A DNA stretch of 64,000 nt from Streptomyces spinosisporus (GTDB lineage Bacteria; Actinomycetota; Actinomycetes; Streptomycetales; Streptomycetaceae): NCBI RefSeq assembly GCF_022698145.1, contig NZ_JALDAX010000002.1, positions 186,001-250,000 on the forward strand, in the 5' to 3' direction. The notes under the pieces were generated by a model, which saw only the letters and a program-made list of their open reading frames with translations, ran no database searches and was not told where the DNA came from. Below, one piece after another: positions 7,734 through 16,436 of this stretch. Each line of letters begins with the position of its first letter. Position 1 is the first letter of the stretch. Both the position numbers and the translations under genes were made by a program.

Positions 7734-10423
7734 ACCCCTAGGTCGCCCTGACCCCCTCGCTCCACCCGCGCCCCCACCCCCACCAACCCCACCGCATACA
7801 GCGCAAGAACCGCGGCCAACAGCAGGTAGTAAAGAACCGGCAGCGCGGACAGTCCGAGCAGCGAGCCCAGCGGGGACACGGGCAGCAGCAGCCCTACGGC
7901 GGCCAGCGCGCCCGCCGCCCAGCCGATCGGCCCCGGCCCGCCCCCGGCCGCACGGCGCCCGGCCCGCAGCAGCACCATCCCCAGGGCCTGGGTGAGCAGG
8001 TTCTCGGTGAACCAGCCGGAGTGGAACGCCGAGGCGTCCGCCAGCCCCGCGAACCCGCTCAGGGCGAGCCCCAGCACACCGAACGTCGCCAGGTCCGCCA
8101 CCGCGTTGAGGACACCGAAGCGCGTGATGAAGCGCAGCAGGTCGCGGGGGCGCAGTACGGTCGGCCCGCGCAGCACCGAAGGATGCGGCCGGTCGTGGGC
8201 GAAGGCGAGCTGGGCGCCGTCGAAGCACAGGTTCTGCACCAGCACCTGGGCCGGGAGCATCGGCAGGAAGGGCAGCAGCAGACCCGCCGCGAGCATCGCG
8301 ATGACGTTGCCGAGGTTCGAGGAGAGGGTGATGCGCAGATACGTGGCGATGTTGCCGCCCGCGTAGCGTCCCGCCTCGATGCCGTGGCCGACCGCCGTGA
8401 GGTCCTTCTCGGCGAGGACCACGTCCGCGCTCTCCCGTACGACGTCCACGGCGTCCCGGGGCGCGATGCCGACGTCGGCGGCGCGCAGGGCCGGCAGGTC
8501 GTTGACCCCGTCGCCGAGGTGGCCGACGGTGTGCCCGCCCGCGCGCAGGGCGACGGCGACGCGGGCCTTGTCCTCGGCGGTGCAGCGGGCGAAGACGACG
8601 GTGCGGGCGGCGGCCTCGGCGAGCTCCGCGTCGGTGAAGCCGCCGATGCGCCCACCGGTGAGGACGGCGTCCGCGGGCACGGCGATCCCCAGGTCGCGGC
8701 AGGTGCGCACGGCGGTGCCCGGGTGGTCGCCGGTGAGGATCCGGACGGCGACACCCCGGTCGGCGAGGACCCGCAGCGCCTCGGCGGCGGTGGGGGCGAG
8801 CGCGTCCCGGAACGTGACGAACCCCCGGAAGTCCAGGCCCCGTTCGTCGGCAGGCGTGCACTCACGGCCTCGGATGCGTGCCGGTCGGTCGGCGAGGGCG
8901 ACGGCCAGCACCCGCAGCCCTTCGTCCGCCTGCCGCGCCGCCAGCGCGAGCAGCTGCGCGCGCTCCTCGTCGGCCAGGACACAGCGTTCCAGTACGGCCT
9001 CGGCGGCTCCCTTGACGACCAGGGTGTGCCTGCCGGTCCGGCCCGGCGTACGGACGAGTGCGGTCGCAAGCCGCCGTAGCGGATCGAACGGCAGGGCGGC
9101 CACACCGTCGTACGCCATGGCCTCGTCCTCGTCGGCCGCCTCCAGTACCGCGTCGTCGAGGGCGTCCGGCGCGGGCAGGTCCGCCAGGTGCAGGGTCCAC
9201 CAGGCGTTCACCGCGGCCCAGCGCAGCACCTCGGGGTCGTCCCGCCCGTCGGGGCCGAGGGCGCGGTGCAGGACCGGCCGGTCCTGGGTGAGGGTGCCTG
9301 TCTTGTCGAGGCACAGCACGTCGACGGCGCCGAGGTCGTGCAGGGCGGGCAGCCGGGTGACGATCACCCCGTGGCTCCGGGCCAGCAGTGCGGCGCCCCG
9401 CGCGAGGCACAGGGTGACGACGACCGGCAGCATCTCCGGCGTCAGCCCGACCGCCACCGCGACGGCGAACGGCAGCGTCTCCTGACCGCGGTCGTGCAGA
9501 GCGGCGCCCGCCATGAGGACCAGCGGCGGGATCAGCAGCATGAACCGGACGAGGATCCAGGAGATGCCGTGCACGGACCGGTCGAAGGCACTGGCCCGAC
9601 GCCCCGCGCCCGTACGGCTGTGCGCAGCGGCGAACCTGGTGCGCGCACCGGTCGCCACGACGACCGCGCGGGCGCTCCCGGACGCGACACTGCTGCCCTG
9701 GAAGCAGAACTCCGGCCGACCGAACTCCCCCGCCCCCGGCCCACCACGACCGGCGGCCCCCGCACCCCCGTCTCCCGCTCCCGCTCGCGCCCCCACTCCC
9801 GCCAGGCCGCCCGCCCCCTTGCTCACCGGCGCCGACTCCCCCGTGAGCGCAGCCTGGTGGACGGTCAGCCCCTGCGCACGCAGCAGTCGTACGTCGGCGG
9901 GGACCAGATCCCCCGGGCCGAGGCGGATCACATCGCCGGGCACCAGCTCGTCCACGGGGATCTCCCGGGCGTACGGCGGCAGTTCCTCCGTCTCCCTGCG
10001 CACCACGGTGGCCGTGGTGGCGACCAGCCCCCGCAGTGCGGCCATGGAACGGTCGGCCCGGTGCTCCCCGGACGCACGCAGCACGCAGCTGACCGCGGCC
10101 AGCAGCAGGATCACGCAGGCGGTGCCCCAGGAGGAGACGGCGACGGAGACCAGGCCGAGACAGAGCAGTACGGCGGTGAACGGGTCGCACAGACTGCGCA
10201 GCAGCGCCGCCGGCCAGGAGATCTCCCGCTGCGACGGCAGGGCGTTGGGCCCGAGGCGAACCTGCCGCTCGGCGACCTGCGCCTCCGTCAGGCCACGGGG
10301 GCCACTGTCCAGGTGCCGCAACGTCTGCAGCAGCGTCACCGGTCCGGAGTCGACCGTGGCCGGTCCGCTCCCGGATTCGAGCGCCCCGGGCTCCGCTTCC
10401 GAGGCCGCGTTGCTGTCAGCCAC
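7703..10423 (-). CDS. MgtA-type P-type ATPase (probable Mg2+ transporter)
   Basis: A 906-residue membrane pump. Seen: LTGES in the actuator domain, the phosphorylation loop DKTGTLTQDRP, and GDGVNDLPALRAADVGIA in the hinge. The C-terminal block (PFLPMLPAQVLVQNLCFDGA, then HSGWFTENLLTQALGM) is characteristic of MgtA/MgtB rather than Ca2+ or heavy-metal pumps, and the length fits MgtA (about 900). There is no N-terminal heavy-metal domain. Odd: a Gly/Ala-rich insert of about 30 residues follows the TGES segment, and the C-terminus is encoded by a 12-bp repeat. The GTG at 10423 overlaps the end of the ArsR gene by eight bases and is preferred to a GTG/ATG-like start 45 bases further up. The pair is probably coexpressed and ArsR-regulated. 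Substrate is inferred from family. Confidence 0.85.
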   Translation of the reverse strand: MADSNAASEAEPGALESGSGPATVDSGPVTLLQTLRHLDSGPRGLTEAQVAERQVRLGPNALPSQREISWPAALLRSLCDPFTAVLLCLGLVSVAVSSWGTACVILLLAAVSCVLRASGEHRADRSMAALRGLVATTATVVRRETEELPPYAREIPVDELVPGDVIRLGPGDLVPADVRLLRAQGLTVHQAALTGESAPVSKGAGGLAGVGARAGAGDGGAGAAGRGGPGAGEFGRPEFCFQGSSVASGSARAVVVATGARTRFAAAHSRTGAGRRASAFDRSVHGISWILVRFMLLIPPLVLMAGAALHDRGQETLPFAVAVAVGLTPEMLPVVVTLCLARGAALLARSHGVIVTRLPALHDLGAVDVLCLDKTGTLTQDRPVLHRALGPDGRDDPEVLRWAAVNAWWTLHLADLPAPDALDDAVLEAADEDEAMAYDGVAALPFDPLRRLATALVRTPGRTGRHTLVVKGAAEAVLERCVLADEERAQLLALAARQADEGLRVLAVALADRPARIRGRECTPADERGLDFRGFVTFRDALAPTAAEALRVLADRGVAVRILTGDHPGTAVRTCRDLGIAVPADAVLTGGRIGGFTDAELAEAAARTVVFARCTAEDKARVAVALRAGGHTVGHLGDGVNDLPALRAADVGIAPRDAVDVVRESADVVLAEKDLTAVGHGIEAGRYAGGNIATYLRITLSSNLGNVIAMLAAGLLLPFLPMLPAQVLVQNLCFDGAQLAFAHDRPHPSVLRGPTVLRPRDLLRFITRFGVLNAVADLATFGVLGLALSGFAGLADASAFHSGWFTENLLTQALGMVLLRAGRRAAGGGPGPIGWAAGALAAVGLLLPVSPLGSLLGLSALPVLYYLLLAAVLALYAVGLVGVGARVERGGQGDLGVARGTTQGAT

Positions 10424-10778
10424 CGGCCCGGCGCAGTCGGCGTACGGACGTGGACGCCCCCTCGGCACGCGCCGCCAGCTGGCCCACCATCACCCTGACG
10501 ACGGTCACGACATCCGGGTCGTCGACGAAGTAGATCTGCCGCCGCCCCTCCCGGCGGGAGCGCACCAGACCGGCGAGCTTCAGCTTCGCCAGATGCTGGC
10601 TGACCGCGGGGAGCGCACCGCCGACCCGGTCCGCGAGATGGGTGACGTCGCTCTCGCCCTGCGCCAGCGCCCACACGATGTGCAGCCGGGCCGAGGACGC
10701 CAGCAGCCCGAAGGCGGCGGCCGCCTCCGTGAGCACCTCGGCGGAGGGATCCTCGAAGCCACCGCTGTCCGCCGCCAC
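10416..10778 (-). CDS. ArsR/SmtB family transcriptional regulator
   Basis: A 120-residue winged-helix repressor. The recognition region VGGALPAVSQHLAKLKLAGL and the wing VRSRREGRRQIYFV are typical of ArsR proteins. It has no cysteine, so the thiolate ArsR, CadC or SmtB alpha-3 sites are absent; acidic residues and a Thr in the last helix (DDPDVVTVV) are the only visible candidate ligands. GTG start with GGGAG upstream. It is the first gene of a two-gene unit with the P-type ATPase and presumably represses it until its cation accumulates or falls; the ligand is unknown. Confidence 0.85.
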   Translation of the reverse strand: MAADSGGFEDPSAEVLTEAAAAFGLLASSARLHIVWALAQGESDVTHLADRVGGALPAVSQHLAKLKLAGLVRSRREGRRQIYFVDDPDVVTVVRVMVGQLAARAEGASTSVRRLRRAGG

Positions 10779-10941
10779 AGTCGTTCTCCCGTCCCGCCCG
10801 ATCGGCGCGCCGCACGCGCCGGTTCAGTCTAGGTGTCCGGGACACCCGCGCCACGGGCCGTGCGGGATCATTACCGACCTGACCGGACACACCGACGACC
10901 GGACACACGCACGACTGAACACACCGAAGAAGGGACCCCCC

Positions 10942-11898
10942 GTGCTGCGCTGCGCCGTGCTCGACGACTTCCAGCAGGTGGCGACCGAACTCGCCGACTG
11001 GTCGCCGGTGGCCGACCGGGTGGAGACCGTCGCCTTCCGCGATCACTTCGATACGCAGGACGAGCTCGCCGCGGCCCTCGCCGGCTTCGACATCGTCGTC
11101 ACCCTGCGCGAACGCGTCGCCTTCCCCGCCTCCCTGTTCGCCCGCCTGCCTCGGCTGAAGCTGCTCGTCGCCTCCGGGATGCGCAACAGCGTCATCGACT
11201 ACGCCGCCGCCGAGGCGCACGGCGTCACCGTGTGCGGCACGGCGAGCATCTCGACCCCGCCCGTCGAACTGACCTGGGCCCTGCTCCTGGGCCTGGCCCG
11301 CGGCATCGTCGAGGAGAACAACGCCCTGCGCTCCGGCGGGCCCTGGCAGCAGACGGTGGGCGCGGATCTGCACGGCCGCCGGCTCGGCCTGCTCGGCCTC
11401 GGCAAGATCGGCAGCCGGGTCGCCCACGTGGGCCTCGCCTTCGGCATGCACGTCAGCGCCTGGAGCCACCACCTCACCAAGGAGTACGCCGACGAGGTGG
11501 GCGTCGAACTGGTGGCCTCCAAGGAGGAGTTGCTGTCGAGCAGCGACTTCGTCTCGATCCACCTGGTCCTCGGCGACCGCACCCGCGGCCTGCTCGGCCC
11601 CGCCGAACTCGCGCTCCTCAAGCCCACCGCCTACCTGATCAACACCTCGCGCGCCGCGATCGTCGACCAGGACGCCCTGCTCGCCGTCCTGCACGAGGGC
11701 CGTATCGCCGGCGCGGGCGTCGACGTGTTCGACACCGAGCCCCTGCCCGCCGACCACCCGATGCGCACGGCCCCCCGGCTGCTCGCCACACCCCACCTCG
11801 GCTACGTCTCGCGGGCGAACTACGCGACGTACTACCGGGAGGCGGTCGAGGACATCCGGGCGTACCTGGACGGAACGCCCGTGCGCCGACTGGGCTGA
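10942..11898 (+). CDS. D-isomer-specific 2-hydroxyacid dehydrogenase family protein
   Basis: A 318-residue cytosolic NAD(P)-dependent oxidoreductase. The Rossmann motif GLLGLGKIGSRV is in the middle, and the catalytic trio of the family is present: Arg in INTSRAAIVD, Glu in GVDVFDTEPLP and His in ATPHLGYVSR. GTG start after AAGAAGGGA. It is divergent from the ArsR/ATPase pair and convergent with the tyrosinase operon. The substrate cannot be predicted: phosphoglycerate, glyoxylate and 2-ketogluconate reductases all share these motifs, and the lack of an ACT domain argues against a classical SerA. Confidence 0.85.
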   Translation: MLRCAVLDDFQQVATELADWSPVADRVETVAFRDHFDTQDELAAALAGFDIVVTLRERVAFPASLFARLPRLKLLVASGMRNSVIDYAAAEAHGVTVCGTASISTPPVELTWALLLGLARGIVEENNALRSGGPWQQTVGADLHGRRLGLLGLGKIGSRVAHVGLAFGMHVSAWSHHLTKEYADEVGVELVASKEELLSSSDFVSIHLVLGDRTRGLLGPAELALLKPTAYLINTSRAAIVDQDALLAVLHEGRIAGAGVDVFDTEPLPADHPMRTAPRLLATPHLGYVSRANYATYYREAVEDIRAYLDGTPVRRLG

Positions 11899-11948
11899 GC
11901 ACGCACCGGCCATCAGACCTACGACGGTCGGACGTACCGACAGGACGG

Positions 11949-12815
11949 TCAGACGTACCGATAGACCGCGCTCACGTCCTCCATCTCGTCCGGCGTCACA
12001 TCCCACGGCGGCATGCGCTCGTGCCGGGCGAGGACCCGCCCGCGCTGCTCGTCGCCGGGACCGGGCGGCTCGGCCGGCAGATAGCGCGCCTTCTTGTGCC
12101 GCTGCTGCCAGCGGGTCCACTGCAGGTCGACGAAGGCGTGGTGCAGCCAGAAGACGGGGTCGTTGACGGAGGCCCCGCCGAGCATGACACCGCCGACCCA
12201 GCGGTGGACGCGGTTGTGGTTGCGCCAGGCGACGTCGTCCCGGCCGGTCCCCCACCCCTCCAGCTTGTTGCGGAAGCCCTTGGTGCAGGTGGAGTCCCAG
12301 GGCGAGGTGTCGTAGACCTTCTCGGCGAGCGCCGACTCCAGTTCCTTCTTCGTGGGCAGCGCCATGGGGGCGCGGGCGCGTCCCAGGTCCCGGGTGAGGT
12401 ACACGCCGTCGGTGACACCCACCCGGATCGGCCAGTACCCCTGCGCATAAGCGAACGGCCCGCTGACGACCTGCCGGTCCCCGGGGCGCCCGTTGCCGCC
12501 GAGCAGATCGTCGGTCCAGGGCGAGGACTTCGTGGAGCGGTCCCGCGTCCAGTCCCAGTACGGCACCGTCACCGACGGATCGACCCGCTGCAGCGCCTGC
12601 TCCAGGTCCAGCAGGAAGCGCCGGTGCCAGGGCAGGAAGGAGGGCCCCATGTGGGCCGCGCGCAGACCGGTCTCGCCGTCGGCGGTGTAGTACGCGATGT
12701 GCAGCCGTACGAACTCCTCGTACTCACCACGCCATTTGAGCTCCAGCAGTGCGTTGACGAACCGCCGCTTCTCCTCGCGCGTCAGCTTGGTGACGTTCTT
12801 ACGCACGTACGCCAC
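11949..12815 (-). CDS. melC2: Tyrosinase, binuclear copper monooxygenase
   Basis: A 288-residue type-3 copper enzyme that oxidises tyrosine and o-diphenols to quinones on the way to melanin. Six ligand histidines are visible: His39, His55 and His64 for CuA (GLRAAHMGPSFLPWHRRF) and His200, His204 and His226 for CuB (RNHNRVHRWVGG and DPVFWLHHAFVD). It has no signal peptide; Streptomyces tyrosinases leave the cell with the help of the MelC1 caddie. It is slightly longer than the classical 272-residue MelC2, in the C-terminal tail and central loop, which fits the MelD2 subgroup. GTG start with GGGGGAT upstream; the start lies 17 bases inside the end of the caddie gene, so the two are translationally coupled. 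Confidence 0.93.
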   Translation of the reverse strand: MAYVRKNVTKLTREEKRRFVNALLELKWRGEYEEFVRLHIAYYTADGETGLRAAHMGPSFLPWHRRFLLDLEQALQRVDPSVTVPYWDWTRDRSTKSSPWTDDLLGGNGRPGDRQVVSGPFAYAQGYWPIRVGVTDGVYLTRDLGRARAPMALPTKKELESALAEKVYDTSPWDSTCTKGFRNKLEGWGTGRDDVAWRNHNRVHRWVGGVMLGGASVNDPVFWLHHAFVDLQWTRWQQRHKKARYLPAEPPGPGDEQRGRVLARHERMPPWDVTPDEMEDVSAVYRYV

Positions 12816-13311
12816 GGTGATCCCCCATGTGCCCGTATCCGTGTCCGATCGGGCCGGGGGCCAGATCCCGCAGCCGCTGCCCGGGGCCGAGTTCGTCGAC
12901 CGCGGCCCGGGTCGCCGCCAGCGAGGTCCCGTACGAGCTGTAGTGGTCGACCATGGTCAGCCAGGTGCCGTCGGCACGGCGCATCAGGTGCAACGGGTGG
13001 CCGTCCACGCTGACCTGCCACGCACAGCCCTCGGGGCCGCACACGCCCGCGGCGACCGGCCTGCCCTGGATGTGACGGCCGCGGTAGACCTCGTCGAAGG
13101 CCGGCTCCTGCGGCCCGGCCGGGCTTTCGGACTCGTCCGCCGTTCCGGAAGCGCGCGAGGCACCGACCAGAGGGGCGAGCACCAGGGCCGCGGCGGACGC
13201 AAGCACGCCGCGTCTTGTCACCCATCGCGTCCGCCGCTGCGGCCCGCCTCTCACCCGGCCTCCGCCCCCCGGCTCCACACCCACCGCTGCCCCGTCAGCT
13301 CCCACCGCCAT
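12799..13311 (-). CDS. melC1: Tyrosinase caddie (copper-delivery cofactor) MelC1
   Basis: A 170-residue partner of the tyrosinase, first in the two-gene operon. It has a twin-arginine signal: TRRGVLASAAALVLAPL follows a basic N-region, so it is Tat-exported and should carry folded tyrosinase out with it. The mature part contains the family segments FDEVYRGRHIQG, HPLHLMRRADGTW and MVDHYSSYGT; the Tyr/His-rich last segment corresponds to the caddie loop that enters the tyrosinase active site and passes copper. ATG start with GAGGGAG upstream. The 3' end overlaps melC2 by 17 bases. Confidence 0.92.
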   Translation of the reverse strand: MAVGADGAAVGVEPGGGGRVRGGPQRRTRWVTRRGVLASAAALVLAPLVGASRASGTADESESPAGPQEPAFDEVYRGRHIQGRPVAAGVCGPEGCAWQVSVDGHPLHLMRRADGTWLTMVDHYSSYGTSLAATRAAVDELGPGQRLRDLAPGPIGHGYGHMGDHRGVRA

Positions 13312-13480
13312 GGTTCACTCCCTCGGACGGATTTTGATGTCCGCAGCGATAACCACAGCGCAGACCACCCGGTCACACCGATACGGCCATACGGCCCTGC
13401 CCGCGCACCCTCGGGGCGGACAGGAAGGCCGCGCCGCCGAGCCGCGACGTCACGTGCCGGAAGAGCAGAATCGTCGCGGA

Positions 13481-13981
13481 TCAGGCGTGCGAGCCCTGGG
13501 CCGGGAGGATGATGTGCGCGGCGGCCCGCAGGGTCTGCTCGGCGCCGACGAAGGCGGTCAGGGCCGCGGGCTCGATCGGCAGGCCGGGGCCGCCCTCGGG
13601 CCAGGGGCGGGTGGTGAACACCAGGTAGGCGTAGCCGCGTTCACCGACCGCCGTGAGCCAGGCCGGCGGAGCGGCGCAGCGGGCGCCCAGCTGCGGCATG
13701 CCGACGACGGCCTGTCCGTCCTCGACGTGCAGGGTGATGGCCAGGCCGGTCGCGGCGGTGCCGTCGACGAGCTGCCCGCCGACCATCAGCCCATGGCTCG
13801 CCAGCAGTCGCGCGATCGCGCCGGACGTCATCTCCGGCCCGCCCTCGGCGTCTCCGAGGGAGTAGGCGAGCAGATACGGCATGTCGCCGCCGTCGGGGGC
13901 CTCGCTGCTCCAGGGCAGCAGTACGAGCGTGCCGAGTTCGGCGAGGTCGAAGGGGTGCGTCTGGCTCGGGGTGGAGGTCAC
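13481..13981 (-). CDS. DUF5949-like conserved Streptomyces protein
   Basis: A 166-residue soluble protein with no signal or membrane segment. It resembles the Streptomyces-restricted DUF5949 family as I recall it: an opening FDLAELGTLVLLPWS, a central GDMPYLLAYSLGD, and YLVFTTRPWPEG near the end. No catalytic motif is evident. GTG start with GAGGAC six bases upstream. It stands alone between the tyrosinase operon and a secreted-protein gene, all on the same strand but separated by 169 and 279 bases. Function unknown. Confidence 0.75.
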   Translation of the reverse strand: MTSTPSQTHPFDLAELGTLVLLPWSSEAPDGGDMPYLLAYSLGDAEGGPEMTSGAIARLLASHGLMVGGQLVDGTAATGLAITLHVEDGQAVVGMPQLGARCAAPPAWLTAVGERGYAYLVFTTRPWPEGGPGLPIEPAALTAFVGAEQTLRAAAHIILPAQGSHA

Positions 13982-14164
13982 CGCGCGTCCTCGTTCGCCA
14001 GGTTCACGGACTTCATGGTGTTCCTTTCACGGCGCCCGGCACCGTCTGGGCAGAGCTTCGAAGAGAGCTGATGCCAGGACCAACGATCGCCGCCCGGAGA
14101 CAGAAACCCCGCGGCCGGAAGACATATGAGATCCCCGCGGGAGCGAGAGCGCGGGCGGGCACAA

Positions 14165-14207
14165 CTCCGCCGCCGGACCGGTCGCGAGGACCGGCCCGGC
14201 GGCGGAG
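14165..14207 (-). terminator. Strong hairpin downstream of the secreted protein gene
   Basis: Perfect 12-bp inverted repeat: CTCCGCCGCCGG (14165-14176) and CCGGCGGCGGAG (14196-14207), with a further short ACCGG/CCGG pairing inside. It lies 54 bases beyond the minus-strand gene ending at 14261. There is no T run, which is common in GC-rich actinobacterial terminators. Confidence 0.55.
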
Positions 14208-14260
14208 TGCACAGAATCCACTTCAGCTGATCAGGGCGTCACGCAAGGCCCGCCAGGGGC

Positions 14261-14914
14261 TCACCCCACGGGCAGCGGCAGCGAGGGAAGGGCGGGCAGG
14301 CCCGGCAGGTCGGGAGCGGGCAGTCCGCTGTTGAGCAGTGTCGCCGCGAGGAAGTTGACGACCGCGGTCAGCACGCCGGTGACGGCGGGGACGACCTTGC
14401 TCACATCCCCGGAGGTGACGGCCGCGAGCAGTGTGTCCAGTGCCTTCTGCAGTCCGGCGAGCGCGTCGGCCTTGAGGTCCTTGGGCGCGGGCGTCCCGGC
14501 GTGGGCGGCCTGCTGCGCCGCGGAGTGCGGCTTGGGCAGCACCGTCGATGTGGAGGGCACGGCCGGCTTGGCGACGCTGCCGGGCATGGTCGCGGCGGGT
14601 GCGGTGATCGCGGCGATGGCGTCCTTCACCGCGGTGACGAGCTTCTGTGCCTCGTCCGCGGAGAGTTGGCCGTTGTCCGCCTTGAGGACGGCGTTGAGCA
14701 GGGCGGAGACCGGAGCCAGGATGCTGCCGAGGTCGCCGAGGCTCTTGACCTGGGCCAGCAGCGCGTCGGCGCCGGGTACGGGTGCGCCGCGGGACGCGGC
14801 ATGGGTGTGATCCCGGGCCGTGTCGGCCGCCACGGCGGCCGGACCGGTGATGCCGACCAGCAGGGTGGCGCAGAGGGCGGTGGCCGCGATACGCCGTGCG
14901 GACAGACCACGCAT
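14261..14914 (-). CDS. Secreted alpha-helical protein of unknown function
   Basis: A 217-residue exported protein. A Sec-type signal peptide (basic MRGLSARRIAA, hydrophobic core, cleavage near AVAAD) leads into a mature protein with no cysteine. Two helical stretches (LLAQVKSLGDLGSILAPVSA with its continuation, and VPAVTGVLTAVVNFLAATLL) flank a Pro/Ala/Thr-rich linker, and the C-terminus repeats LP (PDLPGLPALPSLPLP). ATG chosen because AAAGGAA lies six bases upstream; a longer in-frame version starts before that site. The pattern recalls small Streptomyces surface-associated proteins, but I do not recognise the family. Confidence 0.75.
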   Translation of the reverse strand: MRGLSARRIAATALCATLLVGITGPAAVAADTARDHTHAASRGAPVPGADALLAQVKSLGDLGSILAPVSALLNAVLKADNGQLSADEAQKLVTAVKDAIAAITAPAATMPGSVAKPAVPSTSTVLPKPHSAAQQAAHAGTPAPKDLKADALAGLQKALDTLLAAVTSGDVSKVVPAVTGVLTAVVNFLAATLLNSGLPAPDLPGLPALPSLPLPVG

Positions 14915-15020
14915 GGGTGTTCCTTTCGAAATGCGACGGATCTTGAGCCCACCGTGAAATCGCCCGTCCACCCCTGCAACCGCTGCGCTCCTTTAGGGGG
15001 ACGCGTGCTGAGCGGATGGC

Positions 15021-15776
15021 TCAGCGGTAGACGCGCAGATGCCCGACAGCGAAGGTGACCGGCCCCGGCGCGGAGGGCGCGGGGTGGTAGGCGCCCGCGC
15101 ACAGCGAGAGGTTCAGGATGAGATACGCCGACCAGTCGCCTCCCACGCCCGTACCGTCACGGAAGACCCGCCGGCCGTCGACGTACCAATCGACGCAGTG
15201 CTCGCCGTAGTGACTGGCGATGGTCACCCACCGGCCCGGGACGACTGCGTGCGCGTCGGTGTAGTACGTGCAGGCGTCGTTGACGTGGTTGGACAGCTCC
15301 AGCAGATGGGGGTTGTCCGGGTGGTACTCGAAGGTGTCGACCTCGTTCCCGCCGTCCTTCCAGGTCCACAGCGCCGGCCAGGCGCCGTTGCCCGACGGCA
15401 GCCTGAGCCGGATCTCGGCGCAGTCGCCGGTGCGCACCTGGAAGCCCTCGGCGGTGTACTCGGTGGTGAGCAGGCCGGTGCGCCAGGCCTGCAGACCGCT
15501 TTCCAGGGTGTGGGCCGCCGGGGTCGCGGTGAAGGTGGCCACGCCGCCGGAGACGGTCACGCAGCCCGGGTCGAGCCAGTCGAGCTTGTTGTCGTCCGGG
15601 TTGTGGTTGGCGTAGCGATAGGCACTCGTCCGGTCGCCGACCCATTTGGCGCCCCACTCGATCGGGGCGTCGAACTCCTCCGCCCATACGAGCGACTTGC
15701 CCAGGGCCGACCAGGTGGCGCCGGTGGCCGCAGGGGAGTACGTGATCGGCGTGGACTTGCTGCTGTCGGCGGTCAT
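15021..15776 (-). CDS. Glycoside hydrolase family 16-type beta-glucanase
   Basis: A 251-residue jelly-roll hydrolase. The GH16 catalytic motif E-x-D-x-x-E is seen as NEVDTFEYH, with the nucleophile and the acid/base glutamates four residues apart. Before it comes GNGAWPALWTW, the usual GH16 substrate-cleft strand. No signal peptide is present although most GH16 enzymes are secreted: the N-terminus MTADSSKSTPITYSP is polar. The ATG lacks a ribosome site, but TACCCT lies seven bases upstream, so the mRNA may be leaderless. Export by another route or an intracellular role are both possible. The polymer (beta-1,3/1,4-glucan, laminarin or other) is not determinable. Confidence 0.82.
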   Translation of the reverse strand: MTADSSKSTPITYSPAATGATWSALGKSLVWAEEFDAPIEWGAKWVGDRTSAYRYANHNPDDNKLDWLDPGCVTVSGGVATFTATPAAHTLESGLQAWRTGLLTTEYTAEGFQVRTGDCAEIRLRLPSGNGAWPALWTWKDGGNEVDTFEYHPDNPHLLELSNHVNDACTYYTDAHAVVPGRWVTIASHYGEHCVDWYVDGRRVFRDGTGVGGDWSAYLILNLSLCAGAYHPAPSAPGPVTFAVGHLRVYR

Positions 15777-16052
15777 GGCCGCGAGGGTAGGGCCGTCGGG
15801 CGGCCTCTTCGGGCGAAGTGCCGGGCACCCCGAAGAATTCCACTTCCGATGACCCGTCCGGCCGATTCCGGGTGAACCATAGGATCAATCGATTCCCCGA
15901 AGATGTGAATCCCTCTGCGATGACCGCGCACAAGGCATTGCACGATCCACCTGATTTCATGCGTATGGAGTAACGCGTCGCTTTTGCACGGCGGATGGAC
16001 TGCTATGTTCTCCAGCCGTCGGATCAGAGGTAACTTTCAACCGAGGTGAATC

Positions 16053-16436
16053 ATGAAGAAGGCAGTTTTCACCACTGCTGCATTGGCCATCGGTGCGGGC
16101 CTTGTCGGCGGCTCCGCCGCCGCGGCCTCCGCCGCCGTCCCGGCCCCCTCGTCCGGTCTGCTCGGTCTCATGTCCCCGACCGAGGTGACTCCGGCGGTGG
16201 TTCCCGCCGCCGACGTCGTCACCCGTATCGCCCGTGACGGCAAGATCGCCAACGGCAGCGCCTTCGACGAGAAGCCGTCGGGCGGCGCCTCCGGCATCTA
16301 CCTGGACGGCATGGACCCGAACGCCGCCAAGAAGCCGACGATCCCGGTGCACAACCCGGCCGGCCGGGGCGCCGTCCAGGTCCACCCGCTGCAGGCCCCG
16401 ACGGCAGCCGGTCTCGGCAGCCTGCTCGGCAAGTGA
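16053..16436 (+). CDS. Small secreted protein of unknown function
   Basis: A 127-residue protein with a clear Sec signal (MKKAVFTTAALAIGAGLVGG, cleavage near AAASAAV). The mature part of about 98 residues has no cysteine and contains PTEVTPAVVPAADVV, a Gly/Ser turn region GGASGIYLDG and a final GLGSLLGK. Good GAGGTGAATC spacing to the ATG. It is the first of a group of small secreted-protein genes at 16053-18722. I do not recognise the family. Confidence 0.78.
   Translation: MKKAVFTTAALAIGAGLVGGSAAAASAAVPAPSSGLLGLMSPTEVTPAVVPAADVVTRIARDGKIANGSAFDEKPSGGASGIYLDGMDPNAAKKPTIPVHNPAGRGAVQVHPLQAPTAAGLGSLLGK

Noticed and set aside
7521..8861. 446-codon minus-strand frame overlapping the P-type ATPase
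   Set aside because: Arg/Pro/Gly-rich composition without motifs; the ATPase frame in the same place has all P-type signatures.
10423..10468. Extended start for the P-type ATPase (16 residues longer)
   Set aside because: It would increase the overlap with arsR to over 50 bases and gives an Arg/Pro-rich extension without a ribosome site.
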